Below are positions 28,221 through 37,897 of a DNA stretch of 64,000 nt, piece after piece; positions within the stretch are counted from its first letter, which is position 1, and the number at the start of each line of letters is the position of its first letter. The DNA is taken from positions 42,032-106,031 of the forward strand of contig CAMOUL010000006.1 of the NCBI GenBank assembly GCA_946626605.1. Direction: 5' to 3'. This DNA is from an uncultured Bacteroidales bacterium (GTDB taxonomy: Bacteria > Bacteroidota > Bacteroidia > Bacteroidales > Paludibacteraceae). A program made the translations under genes and the position numbers. The notes beneath the pieces were generated by a model. That model did not search any database. It saw only the letters and a program-made list of their open reading frames with translations, and had not been told where the DNA came from.

Positions 28221-30420
28221 TATTCAAACGATTATCAATATTCAGTTGATTTATTATACTATTCTTTTCCGCATAACTCTCAAATCGTATCAAGTCTGCC
28301 CTACCCAATGTCGAATATAGCAAATAGTTGGGCAGGATATTCTCATAATTTGCCCTTCTACGCTTTGCGAACTCACCTTTGATGATATTCTTATATATTT
28401 CTTTCCGCTTCCGGTATATCATTAGGTTGGCAGCCGTCAGAGTCAAGAAATTTCGATCTTGATCCGTAAGAGGATCTTTACTTTGCCATATAGGCTCCTG
28501 CACATAGGACGTCCTCATTATATGCGATACAAACGACAGCCAATTACAATGTACTCCATTCTTTACTGCCACATTAAGCATATTTAGCAGCCGTATATAC
28601 AGAATCGTTGAATCGGGAATTGGTATTGGTAAATAGGATGTCGTTACACTATACGCTCCTGCTTCAAAGAAAGCATTCGCTATCGTAGAAACCGTATTAA
28701 ATGTCGGGAATGTACAGCATGCCGATAAGAATACCAACTTAGCTGCGATTTGATGCTTCACCACATAATCTCCGTCTAATTTTTCATCGCCAAATACCAA
28801 ATAGGTGTGCCTCGTTGCATCATCTATTCCGCCATGCGTATCCACAATCAGCAAATCCGGTTGTACCTCTTTTACCGCATCCTCAAACTCCTTTACGCTC
28901 AAACATGTACGGATTGTAAATCCCAATACCTTTTGTAACTCAATTACGTTTATTTGCTCTTTTTTAAATGCCTCTTCCTCGCATCCGAATACCACCAAAG
29001 TCTTTTTGAGTATATCTCGTGGGATGAAGTAATTCATTGCAAATCGAGATTCCATATACTGTGCCAACATCGATGTTAGCGGTAATTCCGGTAAGCGGCA
29101 CACATCGTGCGTAAATGCCAAAGGCACACCATCAAACATCATCCATTCCACCGGCAAATCGGATAACGCAACTATCTGCGAGCCTCGATCATCAATTGCA
29201 GAAGCTAATTCTTCTAAAAGAGACAAATCCACTAACTTCCGACCTATCTTCTCTATTACTTGTTTGACGGATTTACCTGTCGATAATTTTGACATATTGT
29301 TTTTCCCTACGAACGACAACTCCATACTGATGTTATTTCCCAACGTAGGAAGTCGCAAATACGGACTGAATCGTACCGAAGCATGCAACATCGCCACAAA
29401 ATCCGTAAACGAATAACGAGGTTGAATATAACTTGTAAGCAGCTTTCCAAATAGGAGGACCTCCTCTGGTTCCTTCATTTCGATTTTTGCACCAATGGTA
29501 TAGTTCCTCGTATGTTCGTAATCGAATAATGTCGTTATGATATCCTTTCTTGCAAGCAGGTATTCCGGAATTTTCACATCCTTCACAATTTTCCTAATCT
29601 CTCTGCTATTATAAGGCATAGCCAATATCAATGAGGGATGGAAACTGTCTTCTACATCGCGAATCTCCTTAATTTGCTCAGCAACAAGTCTTTCTACATA
29701 TTGGAATCCTTTTAATTGTTCCAACAACATTTGCTGTCGCGCAAACGTATCGCACTGTTGACAAGCCATAACACCATCGTAATCAAGAGTCTTTTCATCA
29801 AGTTTTAAATGCGAAAACCAATTCCCCGCTATACTATTAAGCATCAAGCGATTGGGACGAGTCGCAGAGAAACCATATTCCTTTGAAACCAACTCTTTAG
29901 CATACATAGGTACGCTCACATGCGTGTCTTGTACGTAATAACGATAGAAACGCTCTATCAACCAATCCCACAATCCTTTTTCGTCTCTGACGATATTACC
30001 TTTCAGATGCCACTGAACTTGTCGCGTCTCAGCGAGCATCCACAGAGAATCTTCTGTTGCACATCGATCCATCATCTTCTGAATACGAGCTTCCAATGAC
30101 AAGTCCTCTGTGCATAAGAGATATATAAATATATCTCCTTTATCCCATAAATGTAAGTCAAATGTATCGAATGAATCTGCATAGACGATAGTAACGTCGT
30201 ATCCAAATAGAAGATGATTCTCTAAGGTATGACCGTAGAAGTCTATCCCCATCGCAAAATGAAGCAAACTTTGGGGCAAGTGTCCAAAAAATCGCAAAAA
30301 CGGATGAGAGAATTCTGCAGGGGGAACCATAGGCAAGCCCATAGCCCCCCTTTCACCGAAAACGATAATATAATGTATCGGTTGAGACACTTTCACGTAT
30401 GTACTCAATTTGTCATCCAT
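28207..30420 (-). CDS. CHAT (caspase-like) domain-containing protein, 737 aa
   Basis: C-terminal PDLLIVDTHGGIDDATRHTYLVFGDEKL...AKLVFLSACCTFPTFNTVSTIANAFFEAGAYSVTTSYLPIPI: His and Cys motifs of the caspase-like CHAT fold. Confidence 0.7.
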   Translation of the reverse strand: MDDKLSTYVKVSQPIHYIIVFGERGAMGLPMVPPAEFSHPFLRFFGHLPQSLLHFAMGIDFYGHTLENHLLFGYDVTIVYADSFDTFDLHLWDKGDIFIYLLCTEDLSLEARIQKMMDRCATEDSLWMLAETRQVQWHLKGNIVRDEKGLWDWLIERFYRYYVQDTHVSVPMYAKELVSKEYGFSATRPNRLMLNSIAGNWFSHLKLDEKTLDYDGVMACQQCDTFARQQMLLEQLKGFQYVERLVAEQIKEIRDVEDSFHPSLILAMPYNSREIRKIVKDVKIPEYLLARKDIITTLFDYEHTRNYTIGAKIEMKEPEEVLLFGKLLTSYIQPRYSFTDFVAMLHASVRFSPYLRLPTLGNNISMELSFVGKNNMSKLSTGKSVKQVIEKIGRKLVDLSLLEELASAIDDRGSQIVALSDLPVEWMMFDGVPLAFTHDVCRLPELPLTSMLAQYMESRFAMNYFIPRDILKKTLVVFGCEEEAFKKEQINVIELQKVLGFTIRTCLSVKEFEDAVKEVQPDLLIVDTHGGIDDATRHTYLVFGDEKLDGDYVVKHQIAAKLVFLSACCTFPTFNTVSTIANAFFEAGAYSVTTSYLPIPIPDSTILYIRLLNMLNVAVKNGVHCNWLSFVSHIMRTSYVQEPIWQSKDPLTDQDRNFLTLTAANLMIYRKRKEIYKNIIKGEFAKRRRANYENILPNYLLYSTLGRADLIRFESYAEKNSIINQLNIDNRLNNERE

Positions 30421-30446
30421 TCAGTTTGCTTCATTAACAAGACATA

Positions 30447-31481
30447 TTACCGATTCCTAAATTTCTTATACATTTCCTCTACATAGGGACGCTTGCAGGT
30501 CGTCTTCATCTCATATGGTATCGTCTGGATGAATTTCATGAAGTCCGATGCCATATCTTCCGGCTTACAAGAGGTATCCTTTCTTGCATTCTCCAAGAAG
30601 AATGTTGCATAATTGGCATGCATATAGTAAATTGCTGTCATATAATAGAAGAAGTTCGGTCCCCATGAGTATTTATCCTTTAATGGAGCAATATATCTCG
30701 CAATTGTCTCATTAATCACGTCCAGATCATAACTACCACCAAGCGTTGTATTATAAGCCTTCACCAGATGCTCAGTATGCAAGTTTCCTGCGCATTTTCC
30801 TATTCCCATCAATGATGCGTCTATAACAAAATCATGGTCACGCACATTCGATAAAATATACTGCGCTACGGTAAGCGATTGGTTGGTATTATTATGCGAA
30901 TGGAAGAACATCAACGTTTCCGGTGCTAATAACTCACTAAGAATAGAATAGTAGAACTGGAACATCTTGATATCCATATACCCGAAGCTATCCACAATAG
31001 AGAATCCTTCCGGTTTAAGATGCAGGAATTTTTTGCACATTGTTACAAATTCATCCTCTCGATACGAACCGGTTACCATCGGTTGAATATAGATCTTATA
31101 GCCATTGTTCTTAAACACTTCTGCTGTTTTAACGGCATCCTCTATCTGATGCTTATAAAACGCCACGCGGACTCCATCTATATACTCTGTCCTGCGAGGT
31201 TTGATTTCGTTAAGATTAAATTTTCCCACATCGCACATAGCTACGAAGTGAATGCCCTTTCTATCCTTCGGGATAATATTCTCCATTTCCTCTATATGGT
31301 TATACACCACATAGTCTTCTGTGCGCTTAACTGCGGAATCAAGATAGCCCAACTCAATATAGTCTACATTGGCCCTATATAAACCTTCTATAATAGACTG
31401 TATAACCGACTTACCATAATAGAAATCCGTTACAATACCTCCGTCTCGAAGGGTACAATCTAATATTTTTATCGTATTCAT
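30447..31481 (-). CDS. HMGL-like / DRE-TIM aldolase-family protein
   Basis: IKILDCTLRDGGIVTDFYYGKSVIQSIIEGLYRANVDYIELGYLD...FFHSHNNTNQSLTVAQYIL. Confidence 0.88.
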   Translation of the reverse strand: MNTIKILDCTLRDGGIVTDFYYGKSVIQSIIEGLYRANVDYIELGYLDSAVKRTEDYVVYNHIEEMENIIPKDRKGIHFVAMCDVGKFNLNEIKPRRTEYIDGVRVAFYKHQIEDAVKTAEVFKNNGYKIYIQPMVTGSYREDEFVTMCKKFLHLKPEGFSIVDSFGYMDIKMFQFYYSILSELLAPETLMFFHSHNNTNQSLTVAQYILSNVRDHDFVIDASLMGIGKCAGNLHTEHLVKAYNTTLGGSYDLDVINETIARYIAPLKDKYSWGPNFFYYMTAIYYMHANYATFFLENARKDTSCKPEDMASDFMKFIQTIPYEMKTTCKRPYVEEMYKKFRNR

Positions 31482-31485
31482 ATAA

Positions 31486-32130
31486 TTATAAATTTACATT
31501 CAACATTGCTTCAGCCAAACTAAAATCTTCCGGATTATTAATATCAATAGCCTCTTTAAATGAAGCCTCATGAATATGCGGATTTACACCTATACGTCGA
31601 TGATACTTTTCAAATACCTCTTTCGTGAACACATACACTCCGGATGTTTCTCTGTATATTGGTTTTATATCTTGGCTTCGAGGCAGGTTAGACGGATCAA
31701 AGTTCAACGGCTGTCCATCCTGCCATAAGAAATCCTGTATCTTCGTTGCGCAGAATGCAGAATCATGTTCTCCGGAAAGAACAGCATTCAAGCATTCCTC
31801 AATTGTCACTACTGTCACAAATGGAGCCGTAGCATGGTCGAATACATATATCTCCGCATCTACTTGTTTCATAAACGAAGTAAAAATCTGCGAGAAATTA
31901 GATGTCGGCAAATCTAACACTTTATCTCGCTTGAGGAATTGTACTCCTTTCGGGAGAACGGAAGTCAAACTCTCGTCACTGCAATAAACATACACATCAT
32001 TTATCTCCTTCACTTGAAGCAAATTATTTAACTGATAATTCAGTAAAGGAGTTTCGCCTAACAAGCGTGTATTCTTGCCCGGACAGCGCTCATTCTGCAA
32101 CTTAATTGGCATTAATGCTACTATTCTCAT
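31486..32130 (-). CDS. Acylneuraminate cytidylyltransferase-like protein
   Basis: RIVALMPIKLQNERCPGKNTRLLGETPLLNYQLNNLL...YVFDHATAPFVTVVTIEECLNAVLSGEHDSAFCATKIQDFLW. Confidence 0.85.
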   Translation of the reverse strand: MRIVALMPIKLQNERCPGKNTRLLGETPLLNYQLNNLLQVKEINDVYVYCSDESLTSVLPKGVQFLKRDKVLDLPTSNFSQIFTSFMKQVDAEIYVFDHATAPFVTVVTIEECLNAVLSGEHDSAFCATKIQDFLWQDGQPLNFDPSNLPRSQDIKPIYRETSGVYVFTKEVFEKYHRRIGVNPHIHEASFKEAIDINNPEDFSLAEAMLNVNL

Positions 32131-32133
32131 AAT

Positions 32134-33228
32134 TTACAAAATTCTATTTTCACACATTTTTTCATATTCTGGTTGATATATATATTGACTATTGTATATA
32201 TTTATCCAATCTTGAAATCGAAACGCTTTGTATGAATCGTTTTGATTCCGATTTTCGTAAAAATCATTTATCGTTTGATTTCTCAATTTATCATATTTAG
32301 GCCAAAACATATTTATATCTTCCGGATCAATAGTAATAAATAATTCCTTTATGTTCGACCAATGATTCTCTAAAGTCAGTTCTTCTTTTTTGTATTTTGA
32401 TATAAACTGCAAGGTTAGATACACTTCTGGCGGCAATATAGAGCAAATGGCTTTCCCGTTATGATTTGGGCCTAACTTACCTATAGCATAACCTATTCTG
32501 TCATCGATTTGACGTTCATCTAATGGTGACGAGAAAAAATTAATGATATCGTCCGTATATCCGAAATACAGGAAGTCTTGAAGCCAATATGGCATACAGA
32601 AATTTGCTCGTCCTCCTCCACCTGTTAATATTCTTCCTTTTAAATGAAAGATATTATCCTGTTGTACTGGAAATAATTGAAGCAAACTTTTCATGTATTC
32701 CAGTGCATGCTCACTATAAATACGACAATCTGTTCTGGACTTTATCGTATATACAGCACCGATTTCCTTAGCTTTGTTTGCACCTGCTAATGATGTCGTA
32801 ATTTGATAATTTACATTACCAAAACCATTTGGCTGAAATATTTTGTTGATTACTACATGCGCCCCTAATTTATTTAATTCTTTCAATATATCTTTAGGAG
32901 CATCCTCCCATGTACTTACTATAATAGACGCTAAAGGAAAAATGGCTCTATACAATCTTACTGTCTCTAAAGTAAAGTTATCTTTTGTTACAATAGGACC
33001 TTGCATTACAATAGCGAATTCCCCTTGCTCTGTACAAGTCTGTATTACTGAAGGGGTAAAGGCTGTGGTTTCCTTTGGATACAACTTATAGCACACATAA
33101 TTAGGAGAATTATTTTCATAATGCTGCAATATTTTACTAAGATATTTATCTCCATAAGAATCTCTTTTTGCACATCGCTTAATGAGATTCTCAAGTATTA
33201 TATTTGCAATTTTTTTGACTATTTTCAT
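32134..33228 (-). CDS. WavE-like polysaccharide synthesis protein
   Basis: FAIVMQGPIVTKDNFTLETVRLYRAIFPLASIIVSTWEDAP...TIKSRTDCRIY. Confidence 0.7.
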   Translation of the reverse strand: MKIVKKIANIILENLIKRCAKRDSYGDKYLSKILQHYENNSPNYVCYKLYPKETTAFTPSVIQTCTEQGEFAIVMQGPIVTKDNFTLETVRLYRAIFPLASIIVSTWEDAPKDILKELNKLGAHVVINKIFQPNGFGNVNYQITTSLAGANKAKEIGAVYTIKSRTDCRIYSEHALEYMKSLLQLFPVQQDNIFHLKGRILTGGGGRANFCMPYWLQDFLYFGYTDDIINFFSSPLDERQIDDRIGYAIGKLGPNHNGKAICSILPPEVYLTLQFISKYKKEELTLENHWSNIKELFITIDPEDINMFWPKYDKLRNQTINDFYENRNQNDSYKAFRFQDWINIYNSQYIYQPEYEKMCENRIL

Positions 33229-33229
33229 A

Positions 33230-33559
33230 TCACCCCTCTACCAAATATTTATCATTATTCGCTCCAGGATGTTTCACCACCACATTCTGTGTCCAGTCCT
33301 CAAGCGCTTCAAAATCGGTTGACTCAAACGGCTCAATGACGATGATATCTCCCTCGCCATACTCTACTCCGTTCATGCGCACCCTGCCACGTGTAATAAC
33401 TGTGATCTCCGTAGCAATCTTGTGGTAGTGACGCTGCTCATAGTCGCCCTTATTGTACGATTTCACAGCCACCTCCACGTCATTTGTACGCAGTAGCGTT
33501 GGCTCGAAGTTACCCACGAACCAACCCTTCACCATATCTGCTAATTGTGCCGTTTTCAT
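33230..33559 (-). CDS. Cupin-domain protein
   Basis: YEQRHYHKIATEITVITRGRVRMNGVEYGEGDIIVIEPFEST. Confidence 0.8.
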   Translation of the reverse strand: MKTAQLADMVKGWFVGNFEPTLLRTNDVEVAVKSYNKGDYEQRHYHKIATEITVITRGRVRMNGVEYGEGDIIVIEPFESTDFEALEDWTQNVVVKHPGANNDKYLVEG

Positions 33560-34278
33560 TTGATCAAAGCTATATATTTGTCCAAATCTTCCGGAGTACC
33601 GGTGCCGTGCATCTCGCTCATGTCGATATTGTAAATACCGAACTTCTTACCTTCCGCAATCGCGTAGTTATACACCGGTGCCACATAGAACTCATTGTTC
33701 ACACGCTCATTGCGCACAATCATATCCAGAGCATTCTCCACAAACGTACATCCCTCATGGAAGTAGTAAATGCCGACAGTTGCATTCTCAGAGATAACCA
33801 CCTTCTCGCGAATCTCGGTAATCATACCCTTCTCGTCCGTCTTGGCATAGCTCCATTTGGTATCGTTGTCATGGAAACACAGCACCGAACCATCCAGTTT
33901 CCGATCTTCCGAATCCTTGATGAAATCAGCAATCTTTATATCCACAATCTGATCGGAGTTAGCAATCAACATCGGCTCGCTATTGTTAATCAACTTGCGT
34001 GCATGCAGCACCGTACAAGCCGCACCTTCCGTCAGTTTATCTATAAGTACCCATTGCACAGGATAATGTGCTTCAATCCATTTCACGGTCTCTTGCTCTG
34101 CCTCAAAATGCTCTCGTCTCGCCAATAAAATGAATTTCGCATCCTGCATATTCAAATTGTCCAACACATGGCAAATCATCGGTTTGCCAAGCACGTCAAT
34201 AAACGGTTTCGGCTTCGCGTACCCGGCTTTCGCGAAACGGCTACCGGCTCCAGCCATAGGAATAACAATGATTATCAT
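33556..34278 (-). CDS. Sugar nucleotidyltransferase
   Basis: MIIIVIPMAGAGSRFAKAGYAKPKPFIDVLGKPMICHVLDNL; likely start at 34278. Confidence 0.85.
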   Translation of the reverse strand: MIIIVIPMAGAGSRFAKAGYAKPKPFIDVLGKPMICHVLDNLNMQDAKFILLARREHFEAEQETVKWIEAHYPVQWVLIDKLTEGAACTVLHARKLINNSEPMLIANSDQIVDIKIADFIKDSEDRKLDGSVLCFHDNDTKWSYAKTDEKGMITEIREKVVISENATVGIYYFHEGCTFVENALDMIVRNERVNNEFYVAPVYNYAIAEGKKFGIYNIDMSEMHGTGTPEDLDKYIALIK

Positions 34279-34279
34279 A

Positions 34280-34993
34280 TCACTTGATTTTATTTTCTTC
34301 ATACAATTGCGGTGTGGCGAACGACAAATACTTCTCTGTCGGGATCTCAAACACACCCACTTTCTGTTGCTTTAGTATCAACTCATTATAGGTCGAGCAG
34401 ATATAGTAATTGCCACCAAAGTTCTCATCCTTGCGGATAATGTTATATGCTGCTTCCACGAAATCTTTTCCGTGTTTAAAGTAATAACATCCTGCCGTAG
34501 CCAAGTCCGAAATAGGACGTTTCTCGCTGGTCTCACAAACCATTCCTTGCTCATCCAATGCCACGAAGCTCCATCTCGGCAGCAACGAACGGAACACTAC
34601 GATGCCTCCTTCGTATGCCTTTGTACGGAAATCAGCAATGGACTCCACCAATCCCTGCGTCAGCAGTTGGTCGCCATTGATGATCAGCAACTCATCATCG
34701 TTATTGATGCTGTCTATTGCAAACAAAGCTGAGCACACAGCTCCCTTGGTCAGCTTATTCACCTTGTACACATGTGCTTCCGGTGCAAGAATCTGCAAGG
34801 TTGAAGCTATAAACGCCTTGTCGTCGTCCTCTTTTAGAATCACGAACGACAAATCTGCATTCAGTGGTTTTAAAGACTCTACTACGTGCTGCACAATAGG
34901 CTTACCCTTATAATCCAACAAGTACTTCGGATACATGTATCCCTTCTCCGCAAAGTTCTGGCTCGCTCCGGCCATCAAAACAACCACTTTCAT
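34280..34993 (-). CDS. Sugar nucleotidyltransferase-like protein
   Basis: MKVVVLMAGASQNFAEKGYMYPKYLLDYKGKPIVQHVVESL. Confidence 0.8.
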   Translation of the reverse strand: MKVVVLMAGASQNFAEKGYMYPKYLLDYKGKPIVQHVVESLKPLNADLSFVILKEDDDKAFIASTLQILAPEAHVYKVNKLTKGAVCSALFAIDSINNDDELLIINGDQLLTQGLVESIADFRTKAYEGGIVVFRSLLPRWSFVALDEQGMVCETSEKRPISDLATAGCYYFKHGKDFVEAAYNIIRKDENFGGNYYICSTYNELILKQQKVGVFEIPTEKYLSFATPQLYEENKIK

Positions 34994-35625
34994 CCTTTGC
35001 CTCCTTTCTCGATTTCTTCGATACGACGTTTGATGTTCGCATACGTCACATCATTTACCGTATCCACCTTAAACAGATGTGCACCACTTGCCAACGCTGC
35101 TTGAATGCCGTTCTGATTATCCTCGCAAATCAAACACTCCTCTGGCAACACCCCCCCCAGTTTTGCGAATGCCTTCAAGTAGATTTCGGGGTTTGGCTTC
35201 GCTGTTGTTACATCCTGATTACTTAACATGCATTCCATATATTCCGTTAAGCATGCTTTATCCATCATCAACTCCACCGTCTTTCGAATCGAGTTACTTG
35301 CAAGTGCCAATCTGTAACCGTCAGCCTTCAATCTTGACAACGCATACTGATGTACGAACCGCGGTTTGCAGCAGGTATACACATAGTCCATCGTGTAACG
35401 TTGCTTCATCTCATTGATGAACCCATGCAGACTAGGCGGTAAACCACGCTCTACCGTTAACATTTCCAACTTACGGCTCGTAGGAAGTCCGTCATATGTC
35501 ACCAGATGGTCATACCGCGAAATCTCAAATCCAAACAGAGATAACGCCTTGTTCAGTGCTTCATAGTGCCAGTCTTTCGCCTCTATGAGCACACCATCCA
35601 TGTCAAAAATAATTGCTTTTATCAT
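34990..35625 (-). CDS. HAD-family phosphatase
   Basis: IIFDMDGVLIEAKDWHYEALNKAL...LALASNSIRKTVELMM...CLICEDNQNGIQAALASGA. Confidence 0.92.
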   Translation of the reverse strand: MIKAIIFDMDGVLIEAKDWHYEALNKALSLFGFEISRYDHLVTYDGLPTSRKLEMLTVERGLPPSLHGFINEMKQRYTMDYVYTCCKPRFVHQYALSRLKADGYRLALASNSIRKTVELMMDKACLTEYMECMLSNQDVTTAKPNPEIYLKAFAKLGGVLPEECLICEDNQNGIQAALASGAHLFKVDTVNDVTYANIKRRIEEIEKGGKG

Positions 35626-36242
35626 TTGTTAAAGTATTCCTCAGCCTTGTCCGGCACATCCGTACAAAGCATTACGTTCGTCAATCCGTTATCTTTCAGC
35701 ATCTGCCACATCGCCTCATAAGGCAACTTATGCAATTCCGGTGATACGATGCATGGCATCTTACCGTCCGTGATGTACTTGCGCACCTCGTCCACGATGT
35801 TTGTCCGTCCGTCAAAGTAATCCACCCATACCACTTCGCTATCTTTGTAGAACGGCAAGTACGGTTCAAACTCCGAACTGCGAGAAGCAAATTTCAACTC
35901 CTGCTCCACATACAATATCGTGTCGCACACCGACATATCAAAGAAGAAATAGTTCTTCACTCCGTACTTCTCCAATATCGGCTTCAACATCTCCTGCAAT
36001 CCGTCAGCTTTGATGTTCAATGCCAATGTCGCAGTACTACCTATCTCTTGATAGATCCAGAGCACCTCTTCCAGTGTCGGTTCATCCCCCTTCGGAGGAT
36101 TATGCGAAATCAACGACTGTCCCGCACAATCTCGGATATCCGTCTCGAATCCGTATCCGTTCTCCAAAGCACGTCTCAGTGCCACTAACGAGTTCTTCTC
36201 TTCACTCGTCTTCCAAAAACCTCTATGTGCTATTATTTGCAT
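35622..36242 (-). CDS. Glycerophosphodiester phosphodiesterase-like protein
   Basis: MQIIAHRGFWKTSEEKNSLVALRRALENGYGFETDIRD. Confidence 0.8.
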   Translation of the reverse strand: MQIIAHRGFWKTSEEKNSLVALRRALENGYGFETDIRDCAGQSLISHNPPKGDEPTLEEVLWIYQEIGSTATLALNIKADGLQEMLKPILEKYGVKNYFFFDMSVCDTILYVEQELKFASRSSEFEPYLPFYKDSEVVWVDYFDGRTNIVDEVRKYITDGKMPCIVSPELHKLPYEAMWQMLKDNGLTNVMLCTDVPDKAEEYFNK

Positions 36243-36250
36243 AACTTATC

Positions 36251-37894
36251 TTAAGAGCAACATTGATTTAAATACTCATTATTTGACATATAGTCCCACG
36301 CTATCTCTATCGATAATTTCCCATTTTGTGATTTCACTGGAAGAGTATAATGCCCATTTACCTTCGGCATATACTTGTAATTTAAATATTCAGAGACATC
36401 AATCTGTTTTCCATTGACTGAAACGCCAACCAACCTTGCACAACCGGCTACGTCATCCAACGGATAGAAATCTATCATATCTGCTGATTCATCTAATTCT
36501 ATATGGAAATGCCGGGTCCCGTTTTCTATCTTGTTAATACGCCAATGCGGTTGCCCATTCACTACGATACGTGAAGATGCCGTGTTATAATCCACATCAA
36601 AATCCTGATTATCTTCTAACAACAGATTCACTAATTCCTCATCGCAGCCACGACTTTCAAGCAATGCTTTAAAGCGTTTAGGCTCTTTTTTTTCTTCGAA
36701 GATTGATTGCGGTAAACCTAACTGTTTCTGGTAGAATGCAAGATGATATTTGTATATATCAGACTCTTTCGGATTAGTCATGCGCCACTCCCAATACTCC
36801 TTGGAGAACATCAAGTCTGCCGGAATAAGATATCCTATGATATAGTAATTTACAGCCTTTATATCAGCTACTTCTGTCGCATCATAATCTTTCTCGCACA
36901 TGAATGAGAAAGCGTGCGTATTTTTACGATTAATACCGGTACGCCCCCATAATAGCACTTTAAGCATAATCTGAGATCTAACTGCTGCAAGGCGCTTACA
37001 TCCCAATATAAATGGTGCAGGATCATTATGAACCACCGTTCTATCTACCTGTATCTTATCCAACTGCATTGCATGTGAACGTACTACAATCTCATTAGGT
37101 GCATATAATTCACTACATTCGTAGAAAATATCATCATCTGAATATACTGCTCCTGAGAAGAATTGCGGAATGACCTCATAGCATTCACAGCATACGCCCA
37201 TCTCATATTGCGGTTTATGATGCATCAGTTGAATCAAGGGCAATGTGCGTGTTTTTCCTATCAACGCAACCAATTCGCGATTAGAGAACACCGGAATATC
37301 CGCATAATCTTCTTTTAAGTATGCTTGATAGCGTTCTTCGCATTCGGTTGAATTATATAGATAGCCCTTCAAGTTTGCATAATACAATGTCTGCCTATAT
37401 CCGTGTGGTATCTTAAAAGCGGAGAAGCAATACGGTATCAACGGAATGTTATATTCCGCGCAAACGTTTCGAAATGGTTGGCATGTCTCGGCACAATAGA
37501 ACATTCCCTCTATTGGTTCATTTGGATGCTTAATCTTAATTTCCTCTATTATACCACGAAGGCAATCCTCCAAAGCCGGAAAACTTTGCTCTGTCAAATA
37601 GAATAGCATCTCCGTTCGAGACCCAAACTCACGCTCTTTATCCTCAAAGATTGCATCCGGAATGCAGTACTGCTCTATTGAATTAAATTCTTCCGGTGTA
37701 AAACGTTTCATTTCAAATTCTTTTATGAAACGCTCCTGCACCTTATCTTGGATTTCGAAGAAATGCTTATAGATATACTCATTCGTAATGACAACCCAAT
37801 TATTCTCAAGCGCATGTGTCAGATTCTTCATGTAGAAGTTATCTCGATATGCGTAATGGGTGAACTCCGATTTTATAACCGTTGAGATAAACAT
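36251..37894 (-). CDS. Hypothetical protein of the glycan locus, 547 aa
   Basis: Intact ORF in the same-strand operon; no family recognised. Confidence 0.6.
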   Translation of the reverse strand: MFISTVIKSEFTHYAYRDNFYMKNLTHALENNWVVITNEYIYKHFFEIQDKVQERFIKEFEMKRFTPEEFNSIEQYCIPDAIFEDKEREFGSRTEMLFYLTEQSFPALEDCLRGIIEEIKIKHPNEPIEGMFYCAETCQPFRNVCAEYNIPLIPYCFSAFKIPHGYRQTLYYANLKGYLYNSTECEERYQAYLKEDYADIPVFSNRELVALIGKTRTLPLIQLMHHKPQYEMGVCCECYEVIPQFFSGAVYSDDDIFYECSELYAPNEIVVRSHAMQLDKIQVDRTVVHNDPAPFILGCKRLAAVRSQIMLKVLLWGRTGINRKNTHAFSFMCEKDYDATEVADIKAVNYYIIGYLIPADLMFSKEYWEWRMTNPKESDIYKYHLAFYQKQLGLPQSIFEEKKEPKRFKALLESRGCDEELVNLLLEDNQDFDVDYNTASSRIVVNGQPHWRINKIENGTRHFHIELDESADMIDFYPLDDVAGCARLVGVSVNGKQIDVSEYLNYKYMPKVNGHYTLPVKSQNGKLSIEIAWDYMSNNEYLNQCCS

Positions 37895-37897
37895 AAC

